Assembly: GCA_013180625.2 (NCBI GenBank) | Contig: SNVD02002577.1 | Location: forward strand, 496,001-560,000 | DNA: 64,000 bases | Direction of reading: 5' to 3' | Source of the DNA: Boswellia sacra | Taxonomy: Eukaryota > Streptophyta > Magnoliopsida > Sapindales > Burseraceae | Shown here: one piece after another, positions 1 to 12,212 of the stretch | Layout: each line of letters begins with the position of its first letter | Numbering within the stretch: position 1 is the first letter of the stretch | The notes under the pieces: model-generated | Database searches by the model: none | What the model was told of the DNA's origin: nothing | The model's input: only the letters and a program-made list of their open reading frames with translations | Position numbers and translations under genes: made by a program

Positions 1-660
1 TTTGGAATTGGTTGCCATTAAGCAATCGGAGACCTCAAGAACACCAATTTTGCGTTTTTGCCTTTAAGAAAAATGGCCTTCGATTTTGATTGAGGTTGCG
101 GTGGTTGATTTGAGGTGATGTAGTGGCAGTGGCGGTTGGCTCTTTGATTTTGATTGAGGTGGTGCAGTGGCCGTGGTGGTTGATGGCGGCATTGTTTTGG
201 GGCTGGGATGTGGTGGTTGATAGTGAGACAAGATGAGAAGAGGCCGTTAACGATGATGGAAGATGGAAGAAGAGAACGATGATACCTACTGAATGAGGAT
301 AATGTTGGGTTGTGATTTTGAAGATGAACTGGGTATGTTGAAGCCGCGGTGGACGAAGACAAAACAAAAGCTGGAAACTTTTACCCGGGAAGAAGACGGA
401 AGCTGGGTTTGATTTTTCAATTGTATTAATAATTTATAATAAAAAATGATTATTTAACAAATTACACTTAACCCTAACCCTAGTTTGGTTTCGGATTTAA
501 CTTGAGTTTGCTGATGTGGCTAATAACATTTATTCCAAATTTACTCTAACACCGTTTAAGTTAACTGAAAAATTCGAAATCTAAGAGAGAATTTGTAATT
601 ACCAATCTCTCATGGAGGACTTTGTATTTAAGCCTTGCTCAAGGGGTAAAATCATTATTC
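1..660. other. Left-edge non-coding segment, possibly the end of a DNA transposon
   Basis: No credible gene. Positions 80-200 hold two diverged copies of a roughly 65-bp G/T-rich unit (a gattttgattgaggt core, then ggtggttgat blocks), which produces long but low-complexity open frames on the minus strand. Positions 490-660 read like the terminal part of a MULE-type element (runs such as ctaacaccgtttaagttaac and aaggggtaaaatcatta), but the partner terminus would lie outside the window, so this is only an inference. Confidence 0.3.
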
Positions 661-675
661 CTTGCAAATAATGAA

Positions 676-1865
676 TTTGTTAGTATTAAGACGTACTAAA
701 AATAATATTATGTCAAAATTATATAGTATTTGATATATTCATATATTATATTAATTTGTATAAAAAATAAGATTTTTTTTCAAAAAAGATATATAAAGTA
801 TAAATATATTTTTAGTTTATTTATAAAATTAGTTATTTAGTAATTTATTGAATAGTTGCTAATTATTGAAAAAATTACTTGGGGTCCAATGCCTCCGCTG
901 GACCTATTAGATAGTCCGATTTTATAGTGGCATGCTAGTAGGGGTGGGAATTTTTGACACGACCCGCGAACACGACACGAACACGACACGAACACGCTAC
1001 ACGATTAATAAATGGGTCGAGTTAGTGTTGAAGGTATTCAACACGCTAACCCGCTTAATGACACGAATAGTTAAATATATTTTGTATATCTTTAATATGT
1101 AAATTCATTCAATGATATAAATTATTACCCACTTACAATATATATATTATAAAACTGAAATTTTTATACCATAAAATAAATTAATTTGTAAAATAATAAA
1201 TTATGATGATTTTAATAATATTTTATACTAACAATAGTTTATATTTTAAAAATAATTTTAATTGATTTAAATATAGAGAATATAATATATTATGTATAAC
1301 TAAGTTAAACAATTAAGTAAATTATGCGAATTAAATATGACACGATTACGACACGTGGGTAACACGTTTAATAATCGGGTGGGTTTGGGTTTCATGTTTT
1401 GACACGAATAATTAAATGGGTCGACACGACACGACACGAATCCCACCCCTACATGCTAGGTGTCAATTGGTCCAACGGTGGCAGTGGACCTCTAATGTCA
1501 CCTAGTGGGGCGATGACTCCCTTCATCCCTTCTTTATTTTTAGAAAATAAATTTTAAATAAATTTGATTATATAATTTATCTATTAAATACATCATTATT
1601 TATTTTTAAAATTTTAAAAATTAAAAGGTATTGTTGGATATATAGAATTTTATAGGGATAATTTTGATATTTTTTATTAGTGCTATATAATGTAATGCTA
1701 ATGTCATGGATTAACTCTACGTAATTTAATACAATATTGATGCATCTAAGGGCTGTACTTTGTATTAATTAATACTATACTAAATTAGCACTAAACACAT
1801 GTATTATACTATTTAATACAATATAGTAAAATAGTATTATACAATATCGCACACCGAACATATCC
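676..1865. mobile_element. PIF/Harbinger-like non-autonomous element, copy A (5' truncated, holds a nested MITE)
   Basis: This stretch aligns by eye with 17738-18490, except for the hAT MITE at 939-1451. Shared blocks include the A/T-rich left part, the 'cctaatgtcacctagtgggg' type centre, and the right part with 'tatagggataattttgatat' and 'atgctaatgtcatggatt'. Its right end, read in reverse complement (ggatatgttcggtgtgcg), matches the left end of the other copy (gggcatgtttggtatgcg), so these are terminal inverted repeats. The trinucleotide tta follows at 1866-1868. Element ends of this style with a TTA target duplication are known for PIF/Harbinger elements. No coding potential seen; the superfamily call is tentative. 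Confidence 0.5.
939..1451. mobile_element. hAT-type MITE with perfect 8-bp target duplication
   Basis: The 513-bp element begins taggggtgggaatt and ends aatcccaccccta, a 13-14 bp terminal inverted repeat. It is flanked by the exact 8-bp direct repeat catgctag at 931-938 and 1452-1459. An 8-bp duplication with a TAGGGGTGG terminus is diagnostic of the hAT superfamily. The subterminal regions are packed with acacgacacgaacacg motifs and their reverse complement; the interior is A/T-rich and non-coding, so the element is non-autonomous. A diverged relative lies at 20134-20585. Confidence 0.88.
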
Positions 1866-1868
1866 TTA

Positions 1869-4800
1869 AATACAGCGAGGCCATAAATACAAGATAAAGG
1901 GATGTATTTTTCTAGATTTGCCAGGACCGAGTGAAAATTTTTTCGTTACTGCAATCCTAGTAGACCAATACAAACGAAACTCAGGAATCTGGATAGATGG
2001 CCTGAAGACGTAAGAAAATAAAAAAATTAAGTATATTTAATTTAAATATATTAAATTAAAACTAAAATTTAATGACATTCTGACGTTAATTTTTCTTTTT
2101 ATTTTTTCAAATTTTATAAATAAATTTTGTTACTTAAAATTAAATGAATATAATTTAAATTAAAATTATATTAAATAGATCAAAAAAATTAATAATTAAT
2201 AGAAAATTAAAATCATATTTATTTAATATGTGTTAATCTATTATATTTTTATAAATTTAAAATTATCTTATCGATAAATATGTGGATTTTTTGTTTAAAT
2301 GTTAATTTTTAATTTAATTTGATTGTGATATAAATTAAAAATTAAAATTTTTGGCATGAGTTATACAGTCATACGTTTTACATAAATTAAAAAATTATTT
2401 ATACTTTTAAAATATTATAAAATATCTATATTTATTAAAAATAAATATATAAAGATTTTTTCTAAATAGTTAAAAAATTATTTATGATTTAATAGTTAAA
2501 TATTACAAAATAATATATATATATCCATTTTTGTTATTTATACATAATAAAAGTAACAGCAATAGCAATCCCAAACACTGTCTATCCTACTTTTAAAAAG
2601 TAAAATAACATTTAAAAGTTAATTTATCAAATTCTTTTATAACAAAACGAAATTGCTTTTTTTTTTTTTTTTTACAACAACAACAATAGCTTCGAAGTGG
2701 ACTTGTATTATTTAATTTAATAAGTAAGAAGTATAAGATATTAATAAAATTTATTAGAAGAAAATAGAGACACGTGATGTTGCCCAACTTGTAAGATAAA
2801 AGCACATAACTCCATTAGGGTCGATTTGGTATGTATATTTCTTACCCTACTTTACTTCTTGCACAAATAGTATTACTATCCTTGTACCACACACGTTAAT
2901 CTTCCCAACTTAATTTCTGCTATTAAAAAATTAATAAAAAAAGAGAATCGATAATTTAATTAATCCCTGTACAGGGCACGATGTCAAAGTTGATGAATGA
3001 TGATTACATCGTGCTAATACCTTTAATTAAAATAATTAGATAACTATTAAAATAATGTTGGGTGTTAATTTTATATATATAATTTAATGACTTTAGCATC
3101 GTCTCTTCTCTTGATGCTCGGGTTATGGTTAGAACACAGTGTAATTGATTTATTGCAAACCATACAATTAAAAAATAAAGAGGAATGGCCTCAATCATTG
3201 TACATTAATTTGTTGTTTTTATACACAAGCGTCGTAATTATTCATGCCACCATCGTCCTAATAAACAAAAGTAATATATATATATACAACTTCTAACTTT
3301 TTCAATCATAAGAACACATTAAAAAAATTTAAAGAAACTTTAGATCTTAAAACGAAACAAAAGAAAGAAAAGGATTCCACTAATTTTTTTTATATCTGAA
3401 TTAACTTTAGATAAAGTGCGCACTTTGAGATCCAAAGGGTATCCACTATACCAGCGCTTTCACGTTTATGCAAATTCATTGAACTCTACGAAGCTTGGGT
3501 TGGTGACGTGGGGTTGATCATATAACAGATTTCTAAGTAATTAATTAATTGGTTGTGAATGGAATAATGTAATGTTACACCTACAAATATGTATATAAAA
3601 TTTATATAAAGATCGATGTAGAATCACTGATTTAATGATACACGAGTAATCAACATTTAATATACTAATAATTTATATTAATATTATTGTTCTTGTTTTA
3701 TTATCATTATCATTTTGGTCCACAAACACCATGATTAATCCATCACAACTTTAATTTAACTTCTAGATTCTGCATCATATTGAAAAACAAATAAAAAAGA
3801 AGACATTGTCGTTTCCATTTATTCTCGTATAATACACATTCTCAACAACTGGAACATTTTTATTTTTATTTTTTTATTTTATTCGAGTAATCTTAAGTGT
3901 TCCTCCAATTGTCTGTCACTTAGATGAAGATAGGTCTAGAAAAATATACTTCGAAAACCCTAAAGAATAAAACTAAAAGGGTAAAAAATGATTTTGTTAT
4001 CTGTATGAATATAATAAGAGTTAAATGCTATATATCCCATGTTGAAAATGCAAATGGTCTTTCTTGATTTTCGAACAGTTTATAACAAATAGTTTAATTT
4101 GGAACGAGATGTGAACGATAAAAGAGCTAGGAATAAATTAGAGATACAACTAAACCTTAAGAATGAATTTGTTGAATAATACAAAGGGGGTTATGATCTA
4201 TCTCATGTGGATTAATTTAAATCTCTCATGGTTAAGTCTTTAATCTCCATTGTTTTGGGTGATGGCCAAGATAAGCAAAATTGTAATCACCAATTAGTAG
4301 GTGTGCATGTGACATTCAGTTTCAGTACTCCAAGGTAATAGAGATGTTGGGTATTTGAAATTTCAATACTTTATCAATCTTGGCAATTAACCAAAAACGG
4401 GTACTTTCCCAATTATTCCGTTCTCGATCAATTAGGCAGTGTACTAGAAGGTGGGATTCCTTTCCTGCTAATATTATGAGATAATGATATTATAACATCG
4501 ATCTTTTTCGAATAAAAACACACACTTTTGTTCACCAACATCCAACATGCAAGCCTTTGTCACTAATATAAAAGAGATTATACTTACACCTAGCCCAACT
4601 ACTATTCTTTAATTACATCAATCCAATTTAATATATCTAGAAACAATTTTGTTAATGGAATCCATGCATACGAATTTCTGACTTTGCTCCTGCCAATTAA
4701 TTAGAAATTGATTGACCAGTATGAATACAGAGTTGGATACAGATTAATATGTCCAAAATCCAGATTGTATTATGAATAGCCTTTTAGTTTAACGTGTTTA

Positions 4801-5820
4801 CGAGGAGATTCTCTGCCCATTGAGTATAACGTCAACACACAGCATCAAACACATGTAAAGAGACCGTTTAATTATTTACAATTGAACATCAACTTATACT
4901 ACTATCTTTTTTACCACTTTCTTTGCTGTTCTTGATGAATATTGACAAATTGACAACACTTTTTTTTGGCCACTAGAATTATTATCCCGAAACTTACATA
5001 TTTCACATCACGAGGCCTCCATGATCAAAAGTTTCAATGAACTATTACCTTTCCTTTTCTCTTTTGTGAATAAAATATGCTCCCTTTTGTCATCTTCAAA
5101 TATATATGGCTACAAATATTCGACCCTTCAATTTTAAAATTACTTGTGGCGGGTAGTTTCAAGGCTTTTCAATCCAAATCATAAAAGCCACCAATGGGAA
5201 TGTATCGACACAAGAAATAATGAAATGAGGAGAGCTTGAGAAAGCTGATATGCACGCGAACACTCTAAGAACCGCTCTTTTTCATTTCTCATTTTTTGCT
5301 TTAATTAAACCGTACTGTTTAAGTTGGCACTCGAATGATTTTGTCTAGCACAGAACTCATTTGTGAGGCAAGGACAAAAAACACCTGTCCAGAAAGCTAG
5401 ATCCATTCCTTTGTCACCATTGACCAAAGTGGTAGGTCCCTTCATCCTTAATGGGGTTTTCGCTTTCTATATATGCCATTGTTAATCTCACCTTCTTCTG
5501 TATTATTATCCTCAAGGGACCTACACACTGTTTCAATTGGCAAGTCAATGCAATACCAATAAGAGATCCCCTTCCCTGCTTCAGGTTCAAGAAATATTAA
5601 TGTGCACCACTGTCACAAGTGGGAAAGTAATCGATTAATTAACGTTTTGTCTCTCTGTTAACGTGATTCTAACCTCGTACTCCAACATCAAGTCCAAGTA
5701 ATTAATAAAAACTTCTCCATAATAGATAATTAATTTATCTTATGTCCATCTACATCAACAAGCTTTGATTGAACTACATTAAATATGATTCACTTCTCAA
5801 CAATTTGATCAAAACTAATA
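1869..5820. other. AT-rich intergenic region, no gene recognised
   Basis: About 4 kb of strongly AT-rich DNA. Open frames on either strand are short and low in complexity (for example at 2593-2805 and 3004-3296), with no recognisable domain and no splice-compatible neighbours. I see no tRNA, LTR or inverted-repeat element. Part of it could be the downstream region of the GDSL pseudogene that follows on the minus strand. Confidence 0.6.
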
Positions 5821-5904
5821 ATTTTAAGTAGACAAGTGCTTCTTCAATATCGTTAAGTGCGTTGATGATGAATTTGTTTTATTCCAGTACAGTATATGCA
5901 GTCG

Positions 5905-6954
5905 GTCAGGATCAAATCTCCAGAGTCCGTAAAAATTTACTCGGCTGGCCGGGTGTGGAATATATCGACCTGATAAAATACGTATTATTAATTGTAACAA
6001 CACGATTGGAAGCTTCAGAGTAGTGGACTCCGTCCCAAACGATGGAATTGGATACAAGATACATTATTGTAAATATTGTCACCAGGCTGGATACAAGATA
6101 CACAATAAGTATTTTTTGATATATTTGAAAATTTTTAATTAAATAAAATTAACACATTACATTCTTAAGTGTAACCAAATACGTACAATAATTTGATTTT
6201 TACTAACCAAACACGGTAATATCAATTTTTTAGACATCATATTTCCAAAACCACTTTTCTCTATTCTAGTAAAAATAAACTCCTGTACCAAATGGCCATA
6301 AGTATTAAAAGAATACAAAGCAACAAAAGTGCGGTATAAACTCACCCTTTGAAAGGAGTTAAAAGTGACCGGATTTTGAAGCGAATGGATCGGCGAACTC
6401 GTACATCTGGTGCAAAAGGGACAAATTGTGGAAGAATGGTCGTCCCACTTACCTCGAAGTTTATCCCGCTACTGACATTTGGAGCCAATGATTCCAAATA
6501 TGAATCAACAAAGAAATTTACCAATTTGATATCATTAATATAAGAAGTGTGATTTTTTCTACTATCTGCGTTTGAAAAAAATATTTTTTACGGTTGAAGG
6601 ATGAGAAAAAACCAGCCACTCCTTTAACTAAATATTTGTTATTGACTGGACAAATTCGTTGATAATCACGGAGAAGGGTGGGATAAGATTAACTCGTAGA
6701 CTATTACTCGAACTAGACATTTTGGTAGAAAACCAAAATTTCACCAGGTCAGTCTGTAAGTAGGAGTTTTCTGTTTGCGTAGCTCTTCATGTGAAGTATG
6801 CATGGTGGATGCAGAAACCGAGCCCACATAGAGATTCAATAACAAGCCCCTCGTCACCAACCAGCCTGTGCCTCTGAAAAAATGTAATGCCATGAGGAAG
6901 GCCGATTGGAAGTCCAGTGCCTGCTAGTATTCCTCCTGTGTCCGAATTGAGATT
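5905..6954 (-). pseudogene. GDSL esterase/lipase pseudogene, main part (exons 1, 2 and 5 remnants)
   Basis: Minus-strand remains of a GDSL lipase closely related to the intact gene at 12768-15410. At 6785-6954 the frame reads N-S-D-T-G-G and continues to a G-L-P-H-G stretch, which is exon 1 just after the catalytic Ser block. At 6345-6530 it reads S-Y-L-E-S-L-A-P, G-I-N-F-E-V-S-G and P-F-A-P-D-V, which is exon 2 with block II; the splice acceptor seen in the intact gene (ttgtag) is missing here. At 5912-6103 it reads W-D-G-V-H-Y-S-E-A-S-N, the block V with the catalytic Asp and His. Exons 3 and 4 are absent: only about 240 bp separate exon 2 from block V. The start of exon 1 was split off by the Copia insertion at 6955 and lies beyond 12207. 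Clearly non-functional. Confidence 0.85.
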
Positions 6955-7320
6955 TGTAAAGAAAGCTCATTGAGCTCCTGATCCTGATCCCATTCTGCAC
7001 TGCAATATGTGTTCTGTTCTTATTTTTTGCTTGTCAGCTTCCTGCTCTTTATTTCCGTTTCTTTGCTCTGTTATGTAGCTTACTGTTTTATTAATTTTTG
7101 ATAATCAGTTAGTTAGTCTAATCAGCAGGTTAGTTATGGATTAGTTGTACAGTATTCTAGAATTGCCATGTAATGGTTTTCTATTGGCTATCTCTGCTGA
7201 GGCCTGTGATTTTGTACAGCTGGCCATTACCTTTTTGTAATGCTCCGGATATAAAGTTTTATGACTCTCACTCAGATTTCCTGAGCTGAGATTTTACTGT
7301 TCATTCTCTGAATTCCAAGT
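6955..7320 (+). repeat. Copia-1 5' LTR
   Basis: 366 bp, starting tgtaaagaaag and ending ccaagt, so the 3' terminus is not the usual CA. The boundaries are fixed by the matching 3' LTR and by the flanking agatt duplication. It contains a plausible TATA region (ggatataaagt near 7247). Confidence 0.93.
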
Positions 7321-7336
7321 TAGTATCAGAGCACAG
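7321..7336 (+). other. Copia-1 primer binding site
   Basis: tagtatcagagcacag directly follows the 5' LTR. It matches the standard initiator-tRNA-Met binding sequence (tggtatcagagc) except for one G-to-A change. Confidence 0.7.
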
Positions 7337-7350
7337 AAAAGGCAAACGCC

Positions 7351-8580
7351 ATGTCCTCAAGATCATTCCAAGGAAGTCCTTCCACTGGTGATTCTGGTTC
7401 TTCCCGACCCAGCTTCCTTAATGGAAGCTCACCCTTTGGTAACACCCTGAGCCAGTCATTTCCTGTCAAACTTGATGAAGACAACATCACCATCTGGAAA
7501 GCTATGGTACTGCCGACATTAAAAGGCCATAAGCTGGAAGGTTTTGTTCTTGGAACAAGGAAATGCCCACCTGAGTTCATCACAGCAACGGGGGATGAAG
7601 GTGATAGCAGCTCCCAGCTCCAGATCAACCCAGACTTTGAAGATTGGGTCACAACTGATAGCCTGCTGATGGGTTGGTTGCTCAGCTCAGTCTCGGGTGA
7701 AGTAGCAGCTCAGGTAATAGGACAACCTACCTCTCATGAACTTTGGAAAGCACTTGAACAATATTGTGGTATTAGGAATAAATCCAAAATCTCAAATCTG
7801 AGATTTGATCTTCAAACCACTAGAAAGGGGTCAATGAAAATGAATGAATATCTTGCTGTCATGAAGAAAATTTCAGATAATCTAGCAGTTGCTGGAAGTC
7901 CAGTAGATATGGATGATCTGATTTCATTCATCACTTTGGGACTAGACAGTGATTACACTCCCATTGTTGTCCAAATTCAAGCTAGAGAGAAAATCTCCTG
8001 GCAAGAACTCCAAGCCACACTTCTCAGCTTTGAAAACAGACTTGAGAGGTTAAATGGTTTCACAAACTTGAGTCTCAATCAAGCCTCTGCCAATATTGCT
8101 TTTGGTAAACCAAATCAGAACAACCAAGATCAGTTCAGACAAAGTTTTAATAGAACTAATAATCGGAACATTGAAAGAGGTTCAGGAAACAAAAATACCA
8201 GAGGAAGAGGAGGTGGCAGATTTGGGAACTCCAGACCTATTTGCTAAATCTGTGGGAAAATAGGACATTCTACAACTATATGCTTCTACAGGACTAATCT
8301 AAATTACATGGGAGGTACCAATAGAAACAGAGGTGGGAACAACAACAGGCAAGGTTTTACAAGGCCTGGTCAATCTCAACAAAGTTACTTCACCAACAAT
8401 CAATCCCAACATGCCTTCTATGCCACACCTGAAGCTGTCAATGATGAATCCTGGTTTGCTGACAGTGGTGCCAGCAATCATGTTACAGCAGAACCAAGCC
8501 TCCTCAACTCAAGAAGTGACTACTCTGGTAACAAATCTCTTTCTGTAGGTGATGGTAGAAATCATGCATTTCACATGTAG
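7351..8580 (+). pseudogene. Copia-1 gag and protease start (one stop, one frameshift)
   Basis: The frame opens at 7351 (M-S-S-R-S-F) and runs 298 codons through a Copia gag (UBN2-type) domain into an R/G/N-rich tail. A TAA at 8245-8247 falls inside the CCHC zinc knuckle, between its first two cysteines: I-C precedes the stop, and I-C-G-K-I-G-H-S-T-T-I-C follows in the same frame. The frame continues at 8308 with a Gln/Asn-rich linker and the protease motif A-D-S-G-A-S-N-H-V (aspartic protease D-S-G) around 8456-8485. It then ends at 8578-8580, where the reading frame shifts near 8570-8578. Made by an intact element, these would form the virus-like particle and process the polyprotein. Confidence 0.88.
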
Positions 8581-8609
8581 GCCATTCAAAGTTATTTACT
8601 GGAAAAACT

Positions 8610-11600
8610 TTGCTGAACTTGAAAAACATACTGTGTGTTCCCAAAATAACAAAGAACCTGCTGAGCATATCTAGTCTTACCAAAGATAACAAAGTTTATG
8701 TTGAATTTCACCATGATTTCTGTCTTGTGAAGGACAAACAAACACACCAGGTTCTTCTGCAGGGGAGAGTTAAGGAAGGTCTCTACCAAATCAACCCTGG
8801 TCTCACATTTCCAAATCAGCACCTGCCCGAAGTTCTCGGAAACAATAAAAGTTATTTGAATTGTGTTGAGTCTGTTTCTTCTGTCTCAAGGTCTAGTGAG
8901 TCATCTAATGTGTCAAAAAAATCAAATACAGAAAGCATTGTAAGTTCTTGTAACCCTGTGGACTCTGTGACAAACTTTCTGTCAGACAAAGAAAAACTCA
9001 ATGTCTGGCACAGAAAGCTTGGTCATCCATCAGGGAAAATTTTGAGTCAAGTTCTAAGAGCTTGTAAAGAATCTGTTAAAAGCAATGAAAATTTTGATTT
9101 CTGTGATGCCTGTCAGTGTGGAAAATCACATGCCTTACCTTTCAAGAACTCAAACAGCAAAACCAAACAATTTCTAGAACTGATACACACAGACCTCTGG
9201 GGACCAGCTCCTGTTTCTTCCATTTCCGGATATAAATACTATATCCATTTCATAGATGACTTCAGTAGATTCACTTGGATTTATCCCCTCAAAAACAAAT
9301 CAGAAGCATTATCAGCCTTCAAACAGTTCAAAATACTGGTTGAAAACAAATTTGAAAAGCAAATAAAGTGTCTTCAATCAGATTGGGGAGGAGAGTTTAG
9401 AATCTTCACTGATTTTCTCAATCAAAATGGGATAGAGTCTAGAATTGCCTGTCCATATACCCATGAACAACAGGGAAAAGCAGAAAGAAAGCATAGGCAC
9501 ATTGTAGAAATGGGCCTAACCTTGCTATCTCAGGCAAATATGCCATTGAGGTACTGGTGGGAAGCCTTTCACACTGCTGTCTGGCTTATCAATAGACTCC
9601 CAACACCAATTCTCAATGGCATATCACCCTGGCAGAAAATATATAAACGGATTCCTGACTATCACTCACTGAAAATCTTTGGCTGCACCTGTTTTCCTTG
9701 TCTAAGACCTTATCAGAACCACAAATTTCAGTTTCACTCAACAAAATGTGTCTTCCTAGGTTATAGTAATCAACACAAAGGATTCAAGTGTCTCAGCTCC
9801 ACTGGAAGAATTTACATGTCAAGAAATGTAATCTTCAATGAAGCTGAATTTCCTTTTAAACAAGGATTTCTAAATACCAAAAACAATCCAATTTCACAGA
9901 CCTCCCTCAATGATCTGTCAGGACTTTTCCTTCCAATACTCAGTAAATGGAAGGAACAAGACTATACTCCCAGGGAAATTGAGACCAGCAAGAATCAGAC
10001 AGAAGACTCTCTCAAGACTTTCTCACTGCAGCAGAACTTAATCTTGTAAACACTCCAAACAGTCCCAACTCCCCTTCTCTCAATCAGCAACCTTTACCAG
10101 ACAGTAATTCAGACACTTCACAGTCAACTCAACCAAATGAAACAACTGCACATGAACCTGAAATCCCACTGCCTGACCACCAAACCTCAGCACCTATTAT
10201 GCCACACCACCCAATGATCACAAGATCAAAAAAGGGCATCTTCAAACCAAAAATATACCACATCAGCTATTCACATCATATAAACCTGGAAAACTCAGAA
10301 CCATTGACAGTGTCTGAAGCCTTGCAATCTGATTCCTGGAGGAAAGCAATGGATATAGAATTCCAGGCATTAACTAAAAACAAAACATGGACTTTGGTTC
10401 CTTTTTCTCCTCTCTACAATTTAGTGGGAAACAAATGGGTGTTCAAACTTAAGTTTAATAGTGATGGGACTGTCCAGAGACACAAAGCCAGGCTGGTGGC
10501 TAAAGGGTTTCACCAAACACCTGGCATTGACTACTCTGAAACATATAGTCCAGTAGTGAAAGCTGGAACTATTAGAGTAATCCTCACTTTGGCAGTAACT
10601 AGGAATTGGGAAATAAGACAGTTGGACTTCAATAATGCTTTTTTGAATGGCAAATTGAAGGAATCAGTCTACATGGTACAGCCATAAGGATTTGTAGATT
10701 CATCCAAACCCTCTCATGTCTGTAAGCTGCACAAAGCTCTATATGGTCTTAAACAGGCTCCAAGGGCCTGGTTTGATAAGCTGAAAGACACACTACTGAG
10801 GTGGAACTTCATCAATGCAAAATCAGATTCATCCTTGTTCATTTACAAGACAGAAGGCATCCTGATTTTTATCCTAGTGTATGTAGATGATATACTGATT
10901 ACTGGAAATAGTCAAGAGTTCATATAAGGAATTATTTCTAAACTGAATAGTCTGTTTGCTCTCAAAGATCTTGGAGACCTCCATTATTTTCTTGGAATAG
11001 AAGTAAGAAGGAATGATACAGGCATGTACTTAAATCAGTCAAAGTACATAACTGATCTACTCAAAAGGCTACAGCTTGAGCATTTAAAACCCTGCTTTAC
11101 ACCAGCTGCTGTCAGCAAGGACAAGAGAGCTGAAGATTCAGACCTCTTCTCTGATCCTACACTATACAGAAGTGCTGTGGGAGCCTTGCAATATCTCACC
11201 TTCACCAGACCAGATATTGCCTTCGCAGTAAATAAACTCAGCCAAGCACTTCAGACACCCAAATTGATTCATTGGCAGGGAGTGAAGAGAATCCTGAGAT
11301 ATCTTCAAAATACCAAACTCTTTGGCCTTCATATCAGACCCTGTGATCACATCAACATAACCGGATTCTCAGATGCAGATTGGGCCTGCAATATAGAAGA
11401 CATAAAATCAATTGGAGGCTACTGTGTGTTCTTAGGTGACACATTGGTATCTTGGCAGTCAAAGAAGCAACCTGTTGTCTCCAGATCAAGTACAGAATCA
11501 GAATATCGTGCCTTGGCTCAATTTGCTGCTGAGATCACTTGGATTCAGTCATTGTTGAGTGAACTGCAGTGCCAACCATCTCAATGCCCAGTCACTTGGT

Positions 11601-11860
11601 GTGACAATACCAGTGCCAGTGCCCTAGCATCCAATCCTGTTCTTCACGCAAGAACAAAACACATTGAGATAGACATTCACTTTGTTAGAGACAAAGTTTT
11701 GCAGAAAGAACTTGAAGTTAGATATGTGCCCTCCTGTGACCAGCTAGCTGACTGTCTCACAAAACCACTGCCATTGCCTCTGTTCAATGCCTTCCGAAGC
11801 AAACTTGGAGTGTTGGAATTACCCTCCAGTTTGAGGGGGGATGTAAAGAAAGCTCATTGA
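8610..11860 (+). pseudogene. Copia-1 integrase-RT-RNase H (pol), broken
   Basis: 8610-10049 encodes the GAG-pre-integrase domain (W-H-R-K-L-G-H-P, C-D-A-C-Q-C-G-K) and the integrase core, with the catalytic D in H-T-D-L-W-G-P, D in S-D-W-G-G-E-F and E in K-A-E-R-K-H-R. After a frameshift near 10040, a second frame runs from about 10199 to 11860. It carries the RT fingers (W-V-F-K-L-K, K-A-R-L-V-A-K-G), the active-site Y-V-D-D near 10880, then RNase H (D-A-D-W-A, S-S-T-E-S-E-Y-R-A-L) and the terminal A-D-C-L-T-K-P-L-P. This frame is interrupted by TAA at 10685-10687 and TAA at 10925-10927, the second lying between the Y-V-D-D motif and the connection domain. It cannot make a full polyprotein. 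Confidence 0.9.
11833..11841 (+). other. Copia-1 polypurine tract
   Basis: gagggggga lies immediately before the 3' LTR start (tgtaaag), as expected for the plus-strand priming site. Confidence 0.8.
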
Positions 11861-12207
11861 GCTCCTGATCCTGATCCCATTCTGCACTGCAATATGTGTT
11901 CTGTTCTTATTTTTTGCTTGTCAGCTTCCTACTCTTTATTTCCGTTTCTTTGCTCTGTTATGTAGCTTACTGTTTTATTAATTTTTGATAATCAGTTAGT
12001 TAGTCTAATCAGCAGGTTAGTTATGGATTAGTTGTACAGTATTCTAGAATTACCATGTAATGGTTTTCTATTGGCTATCTCTGCTGAGGCCTCTGATTTT
12101 GTACAGCTGGCCATTACCTTTTTGTAATGCTCCGGATATAAAGTTTCATGACTCTCACTCAGATTTCCTGAGCTGAGATTTTACTGTTCATTCTCTGAAT
12201 TCCAAGT
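11842..12207 (+). repeat. Copia-1 3' LTR
   Basis: 366 bp, the same length as the 5' LTR with four substitutions seen by eye (about 1.1%). Followed directly by the target duplication agatt. Confidence 0.93.
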
Positions 12208-12212
12208 AGATT

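Larger units (their letters stand above)
6955..12207 (+). mobile_element. Copia-1: full-length LTR retrotransposon (Ale/Retrofit-like), coding region disabled
   Basis: A 5253-bp element bounded by two 366-bp LTRs and flanked by the 5-bp target duplication agatt (6950-6954 and 12208-12212). Domain order gag, protease, integrase, RT, RNase H places it in Ty1/Copia; the H-P-M-I-T-R-S-K-K-G motif ahead of RT is common in the Ale/Retrofit lineage (inference). It sits inside exon 1 of a GDSL pseudogene in the opposite orientation. The LTRs differ at only four sites by eye, so insertion was recent, yet the internal region carries three in-frame stops and two frameshifts. Confidence 0.95.

Noticed and set aside
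18..367. Two overlapping minus-strand frames of over 100 codons at the left edge
   Set aside because: His/Pro/Gln/Ser-rich low complexity produced by a duplicated G/T-rich unit; no domain and no splice context.
466..482. aaccctaaccctag resembles plant telomere repeat
   Set aside because: Only two units, and the plant repeat is CCCTAAA; most likely chance.
7326..7652. 108-codon minus frame
   Set aside because: Antisense shadow of the Copia-1 gag frame.
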